DNA of 64,000 nt from Desulfovibrio desulfuricans (GTDB taxonomy: Bacteria; Desulfobacterota; Desulfovibrionia; Desulfovibrionales; Desulfovibrionaceae): NCBI RefSeq assembly GCF_004801255.1, contig NZ_CP036295.1:2442001-2506000 (forward strand), in the 5' to 3' direction. Under the pieces are notes generated by a model. That model did not search any database and had not been told where the DNA came from. It worked only from the letters and a program-made list of their open reading frames with translations. The translations under genes and the position numbers were made by a program. Positions 8,255 to 16,782 of the stretch are shown here, one piece after another. Each line of letters opens with the position of its first letter. Within the stretch, counting starts at the first letter, position 1.

Positions 8255-11200
8255 TGTATATCCAGTCCTTCCACATGGACGGTTTCGGCATTTTCTCGGA
8301 CGTGAGCGTCGAAAATCTTTCGCCGGGTCTTTCCATCTTTCTGGGAGAAAACGAGGCGGGCAAGTCCACCTGCCTGGAATTTTTGCGCACCATGCTCATC
8401 GGCTACCCCGACCCGCGCAACAAGGAATACAAGCGTATCCCCGGCCCCCTGCGCGGCGGCCAGCCCGGCGGCAGCATGGAGCTGCGCAGCGACGAGCACG
8501 GCATCATGCGGCTTACCCGGCGGCCCGGCAGCAACGGCGGCGTGCTCACCCTGACCGATGCCGGCGGCAAGGCGCTTGAGCACGACACGCTGCGGCAAAT
8601 GCTGTTTGGCGTCAGCCGCGAGGTATACCGCAATGTCTTTGGCTTCAGCCTGACCGAGCTTGAAGACCTCAACAGCCTGACCGACGACGGCGTGCGCAAT
8701 GCCCTGTACGGCGCAAGCTTTGGCCCGGGGCTGCGCTCGCCCGGCGAGGCGCTCAAACAGCTGGACAAGCAGGCCGACGAAATTTTTAAAAGCGGGGGCA
8801 GCAAGCCGCCCCTCAACGCCGCCCTGCGCCAGCTCGGCGAGCTGCGCCAGCGCAAGGCGCTGCTTGAGCAGGAAAGCGCGGGCTACGACAGCATGGCCAT
8901 GGATCTGACCGAAAAACGCGAGGCCCTTGCAGACCTGCGCCACCGCAAACTGCAGCTTGAAGAAGAGCGTCGTATCCTCGAGCGCCGTCTTGGGGTGTGG
9001 CTGCAGTGGAACGAATGGCGTATGACGGGCGCGCGGCTTGAACGCCTCGACCCCATCAGCGCTTCCTTTCCCGAAAACGGCAGGGAGCGACTGGCCCGTA
9101 CGCAGGAGGCCCGCGAGGGCTGCGAACGTCAATGGGCCGCGCAGATGGAAAAACTCACGCGCCTGCGTCAACGTCGAGACGGCATTGAAATCAGCCAGCC
9201 GCTGCTGGAGGCCCTGCCAGCCCTGCGCCGCATGGCCGAGCGCAAAAGCGGTTTCCGTCAGGCGCTGCTGGCCATGCCCGCGCAGGAGGAAGCCCTGCAA
9301 CGGTCGCAGGAGGATCTGAGCCGCGAGCTTTCGCGCCTCGGGCCCGACTGGACCTGCGACCGCATCCGCGCTACCGACCGCTCGCTCTTTGCCCGCGAAG
9401 ATCTGGAACGCCAGGGCAGGGAAATGCGCACTGCGGGCTCTGCCCATCAGGCCGCCGTGGACAGCCTTACCCAGGGCAACCGCGAGGTGGAAAGCGCCGA
9501 ACGCGAGGTAGCCTCCAACTCTGCCGCCCTTGATCTGCTGCCCGTGCCGCCCGCCGCGCTGGACGACGAGGCCCGCGACAACCTTAGGCAGTCGCTGGCC
9601 CGGCAGGAGGAAGCCCGCCGCCAGCGCCCCTTGCGGCAGCGCGCCGTACAGGAGGCAAAAACAACATTTTCCCGTGCCTTCAACCCCTTGCGTCTGGTCG
9701 CAAACGGCGCGGGCGACAGCACCCAGGCAGAATCGCTGCTTGACGCCCTGCTTGCCCGGCAGGAGGAGGCTCTGGCCCTCGCCGCCGAAGTACAGGACAA
9801 AATGCGTCAGTCGGAGGACGCGGCGCAAGAGGTGCGGCAGGCCGAGGAGCAGGTGGCCGCTGTCAAGGCCCGCACCGAGGCCCTGCGCGAAGAACAGCGC
9901 CACGCCAACGGTCCCAGCCGCGAAGACCTGGACGGTCAGACCCTTGCCCTGCGCAAGCTGCGCGCCCTCTCGGCCAACCTGACCACAGAGCGCGAACGGC
10001 TTGAGGATCTCACCGGGCGCATCGGCAACGAGCCGCCCGTCGCGCGCGTAAGGAACATCCCCCTGCTGGTGCTGGGCATTGCTTTTTTTGTCGGCGGGGC
10101 GGCCATGCTTTTGGCCTTCTGGCGCATGGGCATCTCCAGCATTACGCTGTCGCCGGGCATTGACCTGCCCGTGAACCTGTGGTCGGGCTACCTGCTGCTG
10201 CTCTGCGGCGTGGGTTTTCTGGCTGGCGGCGTGCCGCACACCGGCGCCGAGGCAAAGCGCCGCAAACAGGAGCATATTCAGCTGCTCGGCAGGCGCGACG
10301 CCTGCGCCGCCCATGTGGCGGAGCTGGACGAGCAGGCCCGCCAGTTGTGCATGGCGGCAGGCGTACAGAGCATGGACCTTGTGACCCTCGAAGCCCGCGA
10401 GGTGCTGCTTGAGCACGAACGCGAACAGTGCTTTGAGGAGGAGCGCGCCCGCAAGGACATGGACGAGCTCAAGCACGCCATGGATCTGGCCCGCACCGAG
10501 GTAAGCAAGCGCCAGGCCGTGCGGGCGGAGGTCGAAGGCGTTGTGCAGCAGACCCGCCGCCGCTGGCACGAATTCATGCTGGCCCTGCATGTGGCCAATG
10601 TTCCTTCGCCCGAAGGCGCGGCGGCTTTTTTTGCCAGGGCGGAATCCGCCCGGCTGGCCTTTGGCGCAGTGGCAGCAGCCGATGCGGAGCTGCGCACCCT
10701 CGACGACGACCTGCGCCAGACCGAAGGACGCATGCGCCTTGTGCCCGCCGTGGCCGAGCGCCTGCCCGCCAATGCCGATTCGGACACTCTGGCCGAAGCC
10801 GTGCGCCAAGTGCTCGAATCGTGCCGCGAGGCCGATGCGGCGCGCGAGCTGCGCATCAAGGCCGAGGCGGCGTTGCAAAACTCGCAGAGCGAGCTGCAGC
10901 GCGCCCGCACCCGTCAGGCCGAAGCCAGCGCAGAGCTGCGTCAGGCGCAGGAGAGGCTCAACGAGGCCCGCACCCAATGGGCTGCCTGCCTGCAAGACCT
11001 GGGGCTCGGTACCGATCTTGAGCCAGAGACCGTGCGCGAAGCCCTCAAGTATATGGAAAACAGTCTGGCCGCCGAGGCTGCGGTGCACCGCGCCCAGTCG
11101 CAGCTCAACCAGAGCCGGGCGGAGCTGAACGCCCTGCGCGACCCGCTGCAGGCGCAACTGACCGAGCTTGGCATTGCGCCGCAGCTGGACGCAGACAACC

Positions 11201-12231
11201 AGCCCGACTGGCTGCTCAGCCTCGAGGCCGCCCAGGAGGCCGCCGAGGCCATGGCCCAGGCTCATGCCCGCCGCCGCAGCCTTGACCATGAAGTGGCGGA
11301 GATGGAGGACGAGGCCCGCGCAGCCGAGGCCGCCCTTGAAAGCGCCCGCAGCGCCGAGCGCTCGTTGCTGGCCATGGCCGGTGCGCACGACGCGGAGGAA
11401 TTTTTGCGTCAGGCGGCCCTGCACGAAGAGCTGCGCACCCTCACCCTGCGCAGACAGAATCTGGAAGACTCCCTGCGTCTGGCGGCGGACAAGACCCCCC
11501 TGCAGGAGTTTATTGATTCCTTCGGGCATGAAGACCAGGAGAGTCAGGAACGCCGCTGCGCCGCCATCAGCGAGGAGCTTGCCGGTTTGCAGGAGCAGGA
11601 GGAAAACCTGGTCAAAAAAGTGGCCGACCTGCGCAACAAGGTCGACGCGCTCTCCCGTACCGACGAACTCTCGCAGCTTCTGCAGCAGGAGGCCGCGCTT
11701 GTGGAGGACATGGAGCGCATGGCCTTTGCCTGGAGCCGCATATCCCTTGCCAGAAGCATCCTCGAGACGGCCAAACGCACATTTGAACAGGAGCGCCAGC
11801 CCGAGGTCATCCGCCTTGCCTCCAGCATCTTTACGCGCATCACCGGCCAGCGCTGGCGCGGCATAAACGCCTCGCTCGAAGATTCCAGCCTGGCCATACT
11901 GCCACCGCAGGGCGAACCCATCAGCCCCGAAAACCTCAGCCGGGGCGCGCGCGAGCAGGCCTACCTGGCCCTGCGGCTGGCGTACATAAAAAACCACGCC
12001 CTGCACGCAGCCCCCCTGCCCGTCATCATGGACGAGGTACTGGTCAACTTCGACCCGCAGCGGGCGGAGCGCACGGCGCGGGCCTTTGTGGAGCTGACCG
12101 GCGGCGGTCAGGGCAAGGCCCACCAGTTGCTCTACTTTACCTGCCAGCCGCACATGGCCGAGCTGCTGCGCAAGGCAGAGCCGCAGGCGGCGCTGTTCCA
12201 GGTACAGGACGGCAGCATCAGGGCCGCATAG
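8254..12231 (+). CDS. SMC/Rad50-like AAA ATPase (YhaN type) with a central membrane hairpin
   Basis: Start 8254 gives 1325 residues. It overlaps the nuclease stop by one base and has GGAGG 8 nt upstream. Residues 1-45 contain the ABC-type Walker A (GENEAGKST, 31-39). Two very long Ala/Glu/Arg/Gln-rich coiled-coil arms flank a hydrophobic centre at about 600-660 with two membrane-length segments (IPLLVLGIAFFVGGAAMLLA and SGYLLLLCGVGFLAGG). The C-terminal ATPase lobe has the signature motif NLSRGAREQ (about 1227) and Walker B VIMDEVLVNFD (about 1257). A zinc-hook CxxC, as in Rad50, is absent at the apex and is replaced by the membrane hairpin, as in YhaN. It probably works with the upstream nuclease as a membrane-anchored DNA-processing complex. 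Confidence 0.88.
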   Translation: MYIQSFHMDGFGIFSDVSVENLSPGLSIFLGENEAGKSTCLEFLRTMLIGYPDPRNKEYKRIPGPLRGGQPGGSMELRSDEHGIMRLTRRPGSNGGVLTLTDAGGKALEHDTLRQMLFGVSREVYRNVFGFSLTELEDLNSLTDDGVRNALYGASFGPGLRSPGEALKQLDKQADEIFKSGGSKPPLNAALRQLGELRQRKALLEQESAGYDSMAMDLTEKREALADLRHRKLQLEEERRILERRLGVWLQWNEWRMTGARLERLDPISASFPENGRERLARTQEAREGCERQWAAQMEKLTRLRQRRDGIEISQPLLEALPALRRMAERKSGFRQALLAMPAQEEALQRSQEDLSRELSRLGPDWTCDRIRATDRSLFAREDLERQGREMRTAGSAHQAAVDSLTQGNREVESAEREVASNSAALDLLPVPPAALDDEARDNLRQSLARQEEARRQRPLRQRAVQEAKTTFSRAFNPLRLVANGAGDSTQAESLLDALLARQEEALALAAEVQDKMRQSEDAAQEVRQAEEQVAAVKARTEALREEQRHANGPSREDLDGQTLALRKLRALSANLTTERERLEDLTGRIGNEPPVARVRNIPLLVLGIAFFVGGAAMLLAFWRMGISSITLSPGIDLPVNLWSGYLLLLCGVGFLAGGVPHTGAEAKRRKQEHIQLLGRRDACAAHVAELDEQARQLCMAAGVQSMDLVTLEAREVLLEHEREQCFEEERARKDMDELKHAMDLARTEVSKRQAVRAEVEGVVQQTRRRWHEFMLALHVANVPSPEGAAAFFARAESARLAFGAVAAADAELRTLDDDLRQTEGRMRLVPAVAERLPANADSDTLAEAVRQVLESCREADAARELRIKAEAALQNSQSELQRARTRQAEASAELRQAQERLNEARTQWAACLQDLGLGTDLEPETVREALKYMENSLAAEAAVHRAQSQLNQSRAELNALRDPLQAQLTELGIAPQLDADNQPDWLLSLEAAQEAAEAMAQAHARRRSLDHEVAEMEDEARAAEAALESARSAERSLLAMAGAHDAEEFLRQAALHEELRTLTLRRQNLEDSLRLAADKTPLQEFIDSFGHEDQESQERRCAAISEELAGLQEQEENLVKKVADLRNKVDALSRTDELSQLLQQEAALVEDMERMAFAWSRISLARSILETAKRTFEQERQPEVIRLASSIFTRITGQRWRGINASLEDSSLAILPPQGEPISPENLSRGAREQAYLALRLAYIKNHALHAAPLPVIMDEVLVNFDPQRAERTARAFVELTGGGQGKAHQLLYFTCQPHMAELLRKAEPQAALFQVQDGSIRAA

Positions 12232-12589
12232 CCCCAACCATATTACCTTCTGCACACTGCGGCGGGCGTTTCCTTGAAGCGTCCGCCGCGCCATTTTATG
12301 CCCCAAGCCGCCCAGCGCCCTGCCTCTGGGGCCTGCGCACTCGCCAGCAGAGAGCCTGACGGCCTGCCGGGCATGCCTTCTTGCGCCAGATAAGCGGCGC
12401 TTCTTTGCTGGGTTAAGCAACTCCTTTTTATTCAGAATGTTAGAAAAAATTCAATTTTTTGTACATTTTTTATGTTTAATTTCAGTATGATATAAATTGA
12501 AGTTGAAAATTAATTTCATTTTTATTGACACGTATGTCCGCCTGTGCCAGTGTACCGCCATGCACATTCAGCCAAGCGGAGAAAAAAAT
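12232..12589. other. Intergenic region with an AT-rich promoter zone and a palindrome
   Basis: The first 190 bp downstream of the ATPase are GC-rich and featureless. From about 12420 to 12540 the sequence becomes strongly AT-rich and holds a 17-bp palindrome at 12444-12460 (AAAAAATT, c, AATTTTTT). This zone probably contains the promoter of the small gene at 12590. I could not fit convincing -35/-10 boxes with normal spacing. Confidence 0.4.
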
Positions 12590-12982
12590 ATGGATCAGCA
12601 ACAGGTGTTTACCGACCACGCAGGACTCACCCACCGTTTCAGCCACGACAACCTTCACATATCCGTTTCATCCCGCTTTGATCCTCCCCAGGCCAATGCC
12701 CTCATCAAGCTGCTGCAGTGCAATCAGGCCAACTGCAAAAGAATTTTTATCGATGTGCGGCACGTAGCCGACCCGCACCCTTCAGCCGTTGACGCCCTCA
12801 AGACCTCGCTGCTGCTGGGCGGCCTCAGCACTGAACGCATTGTCTTTAAGGGCAAAAGCGGCTTTGACATGGCCGTTACCGGCAACCGCGTGCTTATTGA
12901 GCAAAAAAAGGAGCACGTCTGCAAAGGCAACTGCGCCAACTGCAAATGCGGCCATCACAAACACCATCAGGCGGATAACTGA
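12590..12982 (+). CDS. Small cytoplasmic protein with a Cys/His-rich C-terminal tail, unknown function
   Basis: The ATG at 12590 follows GGAG by 8 nt and yields 131 residues; an in-frame upstream start runs through the promoter zone and is unlikely. The first 100 residues look like a compact alpha/beta domain. The stretch CKRIFIDVRHVADPHPSAVD followed by a helix and RIVFKGKSG is vaguely reminiscent of STAS-like folds, but this is not established. The last about 25 residues read KKEHVCKGNCANCKCGHHKHH, with four Cys and several His, a probable metal-binding tail. It is isolated from its neighbours and precedes the porin gene by about 140 bp. A metal-storage or redox-linked role is only a guess. 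Confidence 0.7.
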   Translation: MDQQQVFTDHAGLTHRFSHDNLHISVSSRFDPPQANALIKLLQCNQANCKRIFIDVRHVADPHPSAVDALKTSLLLGGLSTERIVFKGKSGFDMAVTGNRVLIEQKKEHVCKGNCANCKCGHHKHHQADN

Positions 12983-13119
12983 TCAGGCCGGTTTTCGGCT
13001 GCGGGCGGGGCCTCGGCAGGGGGTCCCGTTCATGATCCGTACCGCACGCATAACGCGTGCGCCGCAGCGGGCTGTGACCGTCGCGGCAAAAGCGCAAACC
13101 CATTACGCAGGAGCAAGTA

Positions 13120-14742
13120 ATGACGTTACAAGAAAGGAAAGGTCTAAACAGGTTTAAAAAAATGTGCATGGTCACGCTGCTGGCGGCGGGAATGCTGGTT
13201 GGCGCGGCGGGGGGGACCAGAGCCATCGAATTTAAGGCCCAGGGCGAATGGCTTGTCGGCTTTGGGGTGGCAGACACCGCGCTGACCAAGTCCGCCAAGG
13301 ATATGGACGGCAACAAAACCAAGACCAATACGGACGACCAGTTTGCCGCGTCGCAGCGCATACGCCTGCAGCTGGACGCCGTGGCCTCCGAGGCGCTTTC
13401 GGGCACGGTGTACTTTGAAATCGGAGACCAGCACTGGGGCAAGGCCGACGAGGGGGGCGCGCTGGGCGCTGACGGAACCAACCAGATCAAGGTGAAAAAC
13501 GCCTACATCGACTGGCTGGTGCCCCAGACCGAAGCGCGTCTGCGCATGGGCCTGCAGACCACCACCCTGCCCAACGTGGCGGGCGGCTCGGCCATCATGG
13601 ACTGCGATGCCGCAGCCCTCACCGCCAACTACAAGTTCAACGATACCGTCAGCCTGAGCTTTATGTGGGCGCGGCCGGTCAACGACAACTTCAACAACAG
13701 CTACATCGACCTGGCCAACAACAAATCCAGCACAGAAAAAGTCAATTACCTCGACAACATGGATTTGTTCATGCTCTCCATGCCCTTGCACTTTGACGGC
13801 GCGGACATCACCCCCTGGGCCATGTACGGCATGCGCGGCAAAAACGCCCTGCGCGGGCTTGAAGCCGTCAACGACGCCGAACCGTGGGAAACCAGCGACG
13901 GCAAGCTGGGCCTGACCCTGCCCGGCCTGACCCCCGGCTTCAACTACGCGGGCAGCACCCCCCTCACGGCTTCCTCCACCAGCAAGCAGTACGGCTCGCA
14001 GTTCTGGGCGGGTTTGCCCGTGGCCATCACCATGTTCGACCCCCTGAACATCGAATTTGACATCAATTACGGTTATTCCGAGGCCATGGGCCGCTACGAC
14101 GTGCTCAAACGCGGCGAGGAAACCGTGCGCGGCAGCACAGGCCGTCAGGGATGGCTGGCCAAGGCCCTTGTGGAATACAAGATGGACTGGGCCACCCCCG
14201 GCATTTTTGGCTGGTACGCCAGCGGCGACGACGGCAACATCAAAAACGGTTCAGAGCGCATGCCCTCCATTGCCGGGGCAGGCAACTTCACCTCGTTTAT
14301 CGGCGACGGCAACCTGTCGTGGACGCCCAACAACGGCGGCTGCGACATGAGCATGAGCTACGCCGGAACCTGGGGCATCGGCGCGCAGCTGAAGGACATG
14401 AGCTTTCTGGAAAACGTCAAGCATACCTTCCGCATGGCGTACTGGGGCGGCACCAACGCCCCCTCCATGGTCAAATACATGAAGGAAGCCTCCTCCTGGC
14501 AGGGCGGCTACGGCGGCGACGGGCCTTACCTGACCACCAACGACGGGTTGCTTGAATTCAACCTGGTGAACACATGGCAGGCCTACGAAAACCTGAGCGT
14601 GAACCTTGAGCTTGGCTACATCGCCAACATGATCGACAAGGACACCTGGAAAAAGACCGGCTACAACAACGGCGCCGGCAACGGCAGCTTTGAAAAGCAG
14701 GACGCCTGGAAGGCCCAACTCTTCTTCCAGTACAGCTTCTAA
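13120..14742 (+). CDS. Major outer-membrane porin, homotrimeric Desulfovibrio type
   Basis: The 540-residue precursor has a basic n-region, a hydrophobic core (MVTLLAAGMLVGAAGG) and a likely cleavage after TRA near residue 35, leaving IEFKAQGEW. The mature part alternates aromatic and polar residues in short beta-strand-like runs with many Asn/Gly/Asp turns and ends in the classical C-terminal aromatic signature FFQYSF recognised by BamA. Length and the N-terminal EFKAQGEWLVGF style fit the abundant homotrimeric porins of Desulfovibrionaceae. It should provide passive diffusion of small solutes such as lactate or pyruvate. GGAG is 6 nt before the ATG, and a strong hairpin follows the stop, so it is probably monocistronic. 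Confidence 0.9.
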   Translation: MTLQERKGLNRFKKMCMVTLLAAGMLVGAAGGTRAIEFKAQGEWLVGFGVADTALTKSAKDMDGNKTKTNTDDQFAASQRIRLQLDAVASEALSGTVYFEIGDQHWGKADEGGALGADGTNQIKVKNAYIDWLVPQTEARLRMGLQTTTLPNVAGGSAIMDCDAAALTANYKFNDTVSLSFMWARPVNDNFNNSYIDLANNKSSTEKVNYLDNMDLFMLSMPLHFDGADITPWAMYGMRGKNALRGLEAVNDAEPWETSDGKLGLTLPGLTPGFNYAGSTPLTASSTSKQYGSQFWAGLPVAITMFDPLNIEFDINYGYSEAMGRYDVLKRGEETVRGSTGRQGWLAKALVEYKMDWATPGIFGWYASGDDGNIKNGSERMPSIAGAGNFTSFIGDGNLSWTPNNGGCDMSMSYAGTWGIGAQLKDMSFLENVKHTFRMAYWGGTNAPSMVKYMKEASSWQGGYGGDGPYLTTNDGLLEFNLVNTWQAYENLSVNLELGYIANMIDKDTWKKTGYNNGAGNGSFEKQDAWKAQLFFQYSF

Positions 14743-14788
14743 CCTTTTGCCTGCCGCTAGCGCCGATTCCTTCCCGGCGCGCAGACTT

Positions 14789-14818
14789 CGCCGCTTCCGC
14801 CAGCCGGAAGCGGCGTTT
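14789..14818 (+). terminator. Probable intrinsic terminator of the porin gene
   Basis: A perfect 10-bp stem (CGCCGCTTCC / GGAAGCGGCG) with a 7-nt loop is followed by TTT. It lies about 45 bp after the porin stop. The T-tract is short but the stem is very stable. Confidence 0.65.
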
Positions 14819-14918
14819 CACTATGGCGGACGGTTTGCTGCGGCTTGCGGCGACGGTTAAGCCGCAACAGGCTGCGCGCGGACAATGCGGCGGGCACGGG
14901 CCAGATCCAGCCTGGCCG

Positions 14919-15224
14919 CTATTGCGCGGCGTTGCCCCAGGCGGCAAGGCCGCCCTCAAGATACCGCACGTCAAAACTCTTCTGGCTCAGGCTGTTGTGA
15001 ACAGCCTTGCTCACAGAGCCTCCGCGCGCGCAGTAAATGACAACGGGTTTGTCCGTGGGCAGTTGCGCGGCCCAGGCCTCGACCTGCTCCGGATCATGCC
15101 AATCTGCCCCGGGGATGGTACGGGGGTCGGCCTCATAGTCCGCCCTGCGCCGCACATCGCACACGGTTGCAGCCTTGCGCGCCAGCAGCTCCTTAAGTTC
15201 CTGCGGTAAAAGCGTTTCGCTCAT
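14919..15224 (-). CDS. Rhodanese-like sulfurtransferase, single domain
   Basis: Start 15224 (101 residues) is chosen because GGGAGGA lies directly upstream; a longer frame has no ribosome site. It is a single rhodanese domain: CDVRRRADYEADPRTIPGADW (substrate-loop Asp/Arg region), then the active-site loop VIYCARGGSVS with the catalytic Cys, then YLEGGLAAW near the C-terminus. It is cytoplasmic, without a signal peptide. It lies 65 bp downstream of the chromate-transporter gene on the same strand, so the two are probably cotranscribed. The family transfers sulfane sulfur to thiophilic acceptors; here a role in thiol or oxyanion stress is inference. Confidence 0.85.
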   Translation of the reverse strand: MSETLLPQELKELLARKAATVCDVRRRADYEADPRTIPGADWHDPEQVEAWAAQLPTDKPVVIYCARGGSVSKAVHNSLSQKSFDVRYLEGGLAAWGNAAQ

Positions 15225-15289
15225 ATGTCCTCCCAGTTGGTGGGTTGCACAGTGTCGGCCGTAACGGCCCAGTTGCAACGGGTCGCCCG

Positions 15290-16579
15290 TCAGACCATTT
15301 GCCACAGCAGACCGGCCAGCCCGCTCAGCCCCACCAGCGCGTGCATGGAAAGTTTAAAGCGCACCAGGGCCACAAGCGCGGCCACGGCGATCAGCACGGC
15401 AAAGACGTCAAAGCCGGTGACGGGAAAAAACGTGTTCCAGGCAAAATACACGCCGATCTTGAGCACCACGCCCACCACTGCGCCGGATATGCCGGTAAGC
15501 GCGGCATTGAGTTTTTTGTTGGACGTGATGGCCTCAATGTATGGCGCACCTGCAAATATAAACATAAAACTTGGCAAAAACGTGGTGAATGTGGTGAGCA
15601 GCCCGCCAGCAATGCCCGCAGTCAACGGGGTCAGGTTGCCGGGCTGGTTCCAGGCGGCGATAAAGCCCACAAACTGCGTCACCATGATCAATGGTCCGGG
15701 GGTTGTTTCCGCCAGCCCAAGGCCCAGCAGCATGTCCTTTTCCGTCAGCCAACCCAGGCTGACCGCGTGCTCCACTATGTAGGCAAGTACGGCGTATGCC
15801 CCGCCAAAGGTCACAAAGGGGGCTTTGCTAAAAAATACGCATATCTGCGAGAGCATGTCGGCCATGCCCAGAGAGGCAAAAACGGGCGCGACAACGGCCA
15901 GCCAGATCAGGACAAAAATACCCGTCACTTTAACAAGGTGCGACAGCGGCGGCAGGTTGGTGAATGTCTCCGGCTCATCAAGCAGACATTCGTTGGTGCC
16001 CGGCTTTTTCTGACAAAATATATCTGGCCGCAGCCGCCCAAGAACAACCCCGGCAAGCCCTGCCAGCACAACAATGACGGGAAACGACACGCCAAAAAAC
16101 TGGCCGAGCGCAAAGGATCCGCCTGCAAAGGCATACAACGCCGGGTGCCTGAGCGATTTTTTTGAAAGCCTGATGAGCGCTTCAATAACAATGGCTACAA
16201 CGGCCGCCGCTATTCCGTGAAAAATTCCGGCCACAAGGGGAACCTGCCCCTTGGCTGCCGCCAGCCACGAAAGAAACAGCATCAAGAACACCGAGGGCAG
16301 CAAAAAGCATATCCCCGCTATGGTTCCGCCCCAGTATCCGTTAAGCCGCCAACCAATGTACACCGCCAGCTGATGAGCCTCCGGCCCTGGCAGCAGCATG
16401 CAAAAGTTGAGGGCACGCAAAAAAACCTTTTCACTGATCCAGGCCCTGCCGTCCACCAAGTTTTTGTGCATCATGGCGATCTGCCCCGCAGGACCGCCAA
16501 AATTGATAAATCCCAGTTTGAACCAGTAAAGGAATGCCTGTCGCAAGGAAACCTGGGGGGCGGCATCATTTTCGCTCAT
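15290..16579 (-). CDS. chrA: Chromate transporter, CHR family
   Basis: The 429-residue polytopic protein is made of two homologous halves, the long-chain CHR architecture. The first-half signature FINFGGPAGQIAMMHKNLV and the motif FCMLLPGPEAHQLAVYIGW are typical of ChrA. The second half has the matching FVTFGGAYAVLAYI and ETTPGPLIMVTQFVGF. About ten to twelve membrane segments are visible. ChrA proteins export chromate, or act as a chromate/sulfate exchanger; in a sulfate reducer sulfate-related transport is also conceivable. AAAGGA is 7 nt upstream of the ATG. The gene is followed by the rhodanese and diverges from nothing immediate upstream. Confidence 0.9.
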   Translation of the reverse strand: MSENDAAPQVSLRQAFLYWFKLGFINFGGPAGQIAMMHKNLVDGRAWISEKVFLRALNFCMLLPGPEAHQLAVYIGWRLNGYWGGTIAGICFLLPSVFLMLFLSWLAAAKGQVPLVAGIFHGIAAAVVAIVIEALIRLSKKSLRHPALYAFAGGSFALGQFFGVSFPVIVVLAGLAGVVLGRLRPDIFCQKKPGTNECLLDEPETFTNLPPLSHLVKVTGIFVLIWLAVVAPVFASLGMADMLSQICVFFSKAPFVTFGGAYAVLAYIVEHAVSLGWLTEKDMLLGLGLAETTPGPLIMVTQFVGFIAAWNQPGNLTPLTAGIAGGLLTTFTTFLPSFMFIFAGAPYIEAITSNKKLNAALTGISGAVVGVVLKIGVYFAWNTFFPVTGFDVFAVLIAVAALVALVRFKLSMHALVGLSGLAGLLWQMV

Positions 16580-16729
16580 GCACGATCCTTTGCCTGTCAG
16601 GCTGGGGGACTAAACGGAAAGAACAACGTTTTGACTACCACGCCGGGGAGAGTACCTTACACTACTATCCGTAGCGCGGTAGATCAAGGGGCTTTGGCAC
16701 ATTGCGCGGCAGTTCAAGGCTGGCGCTGC

Positions 16730-16757
16730 AAAAAAAGGCCGCCCGGCAGGGGCGGCC
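16730..16757 (-). terminator. Intrinsic terminator of the 4HB chemoreceptor gene
   Basis: On the minus strand AGGCCGCCC, a short loop, then GGGCGGCCT is followed by seven T. It lies about 25 bp past the chemoreceptor stop codon and is a textbook terminator. Confidence 0.85.
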
Positions 16758-16782
16758 TGTAGATACTGCGGGCGCGAGGCGA

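Noticed and set aside
8143-12420. Minus-strand open frame of 1425 codons opposite the SMC-like ATPase
   Set aside because: It is the antisense shadow of a high-GC coiled-coil gene; its translation shows no recognisable motif, no ribosome site, and the plus-strand protein has intact Walker, signature and membrane motifs.
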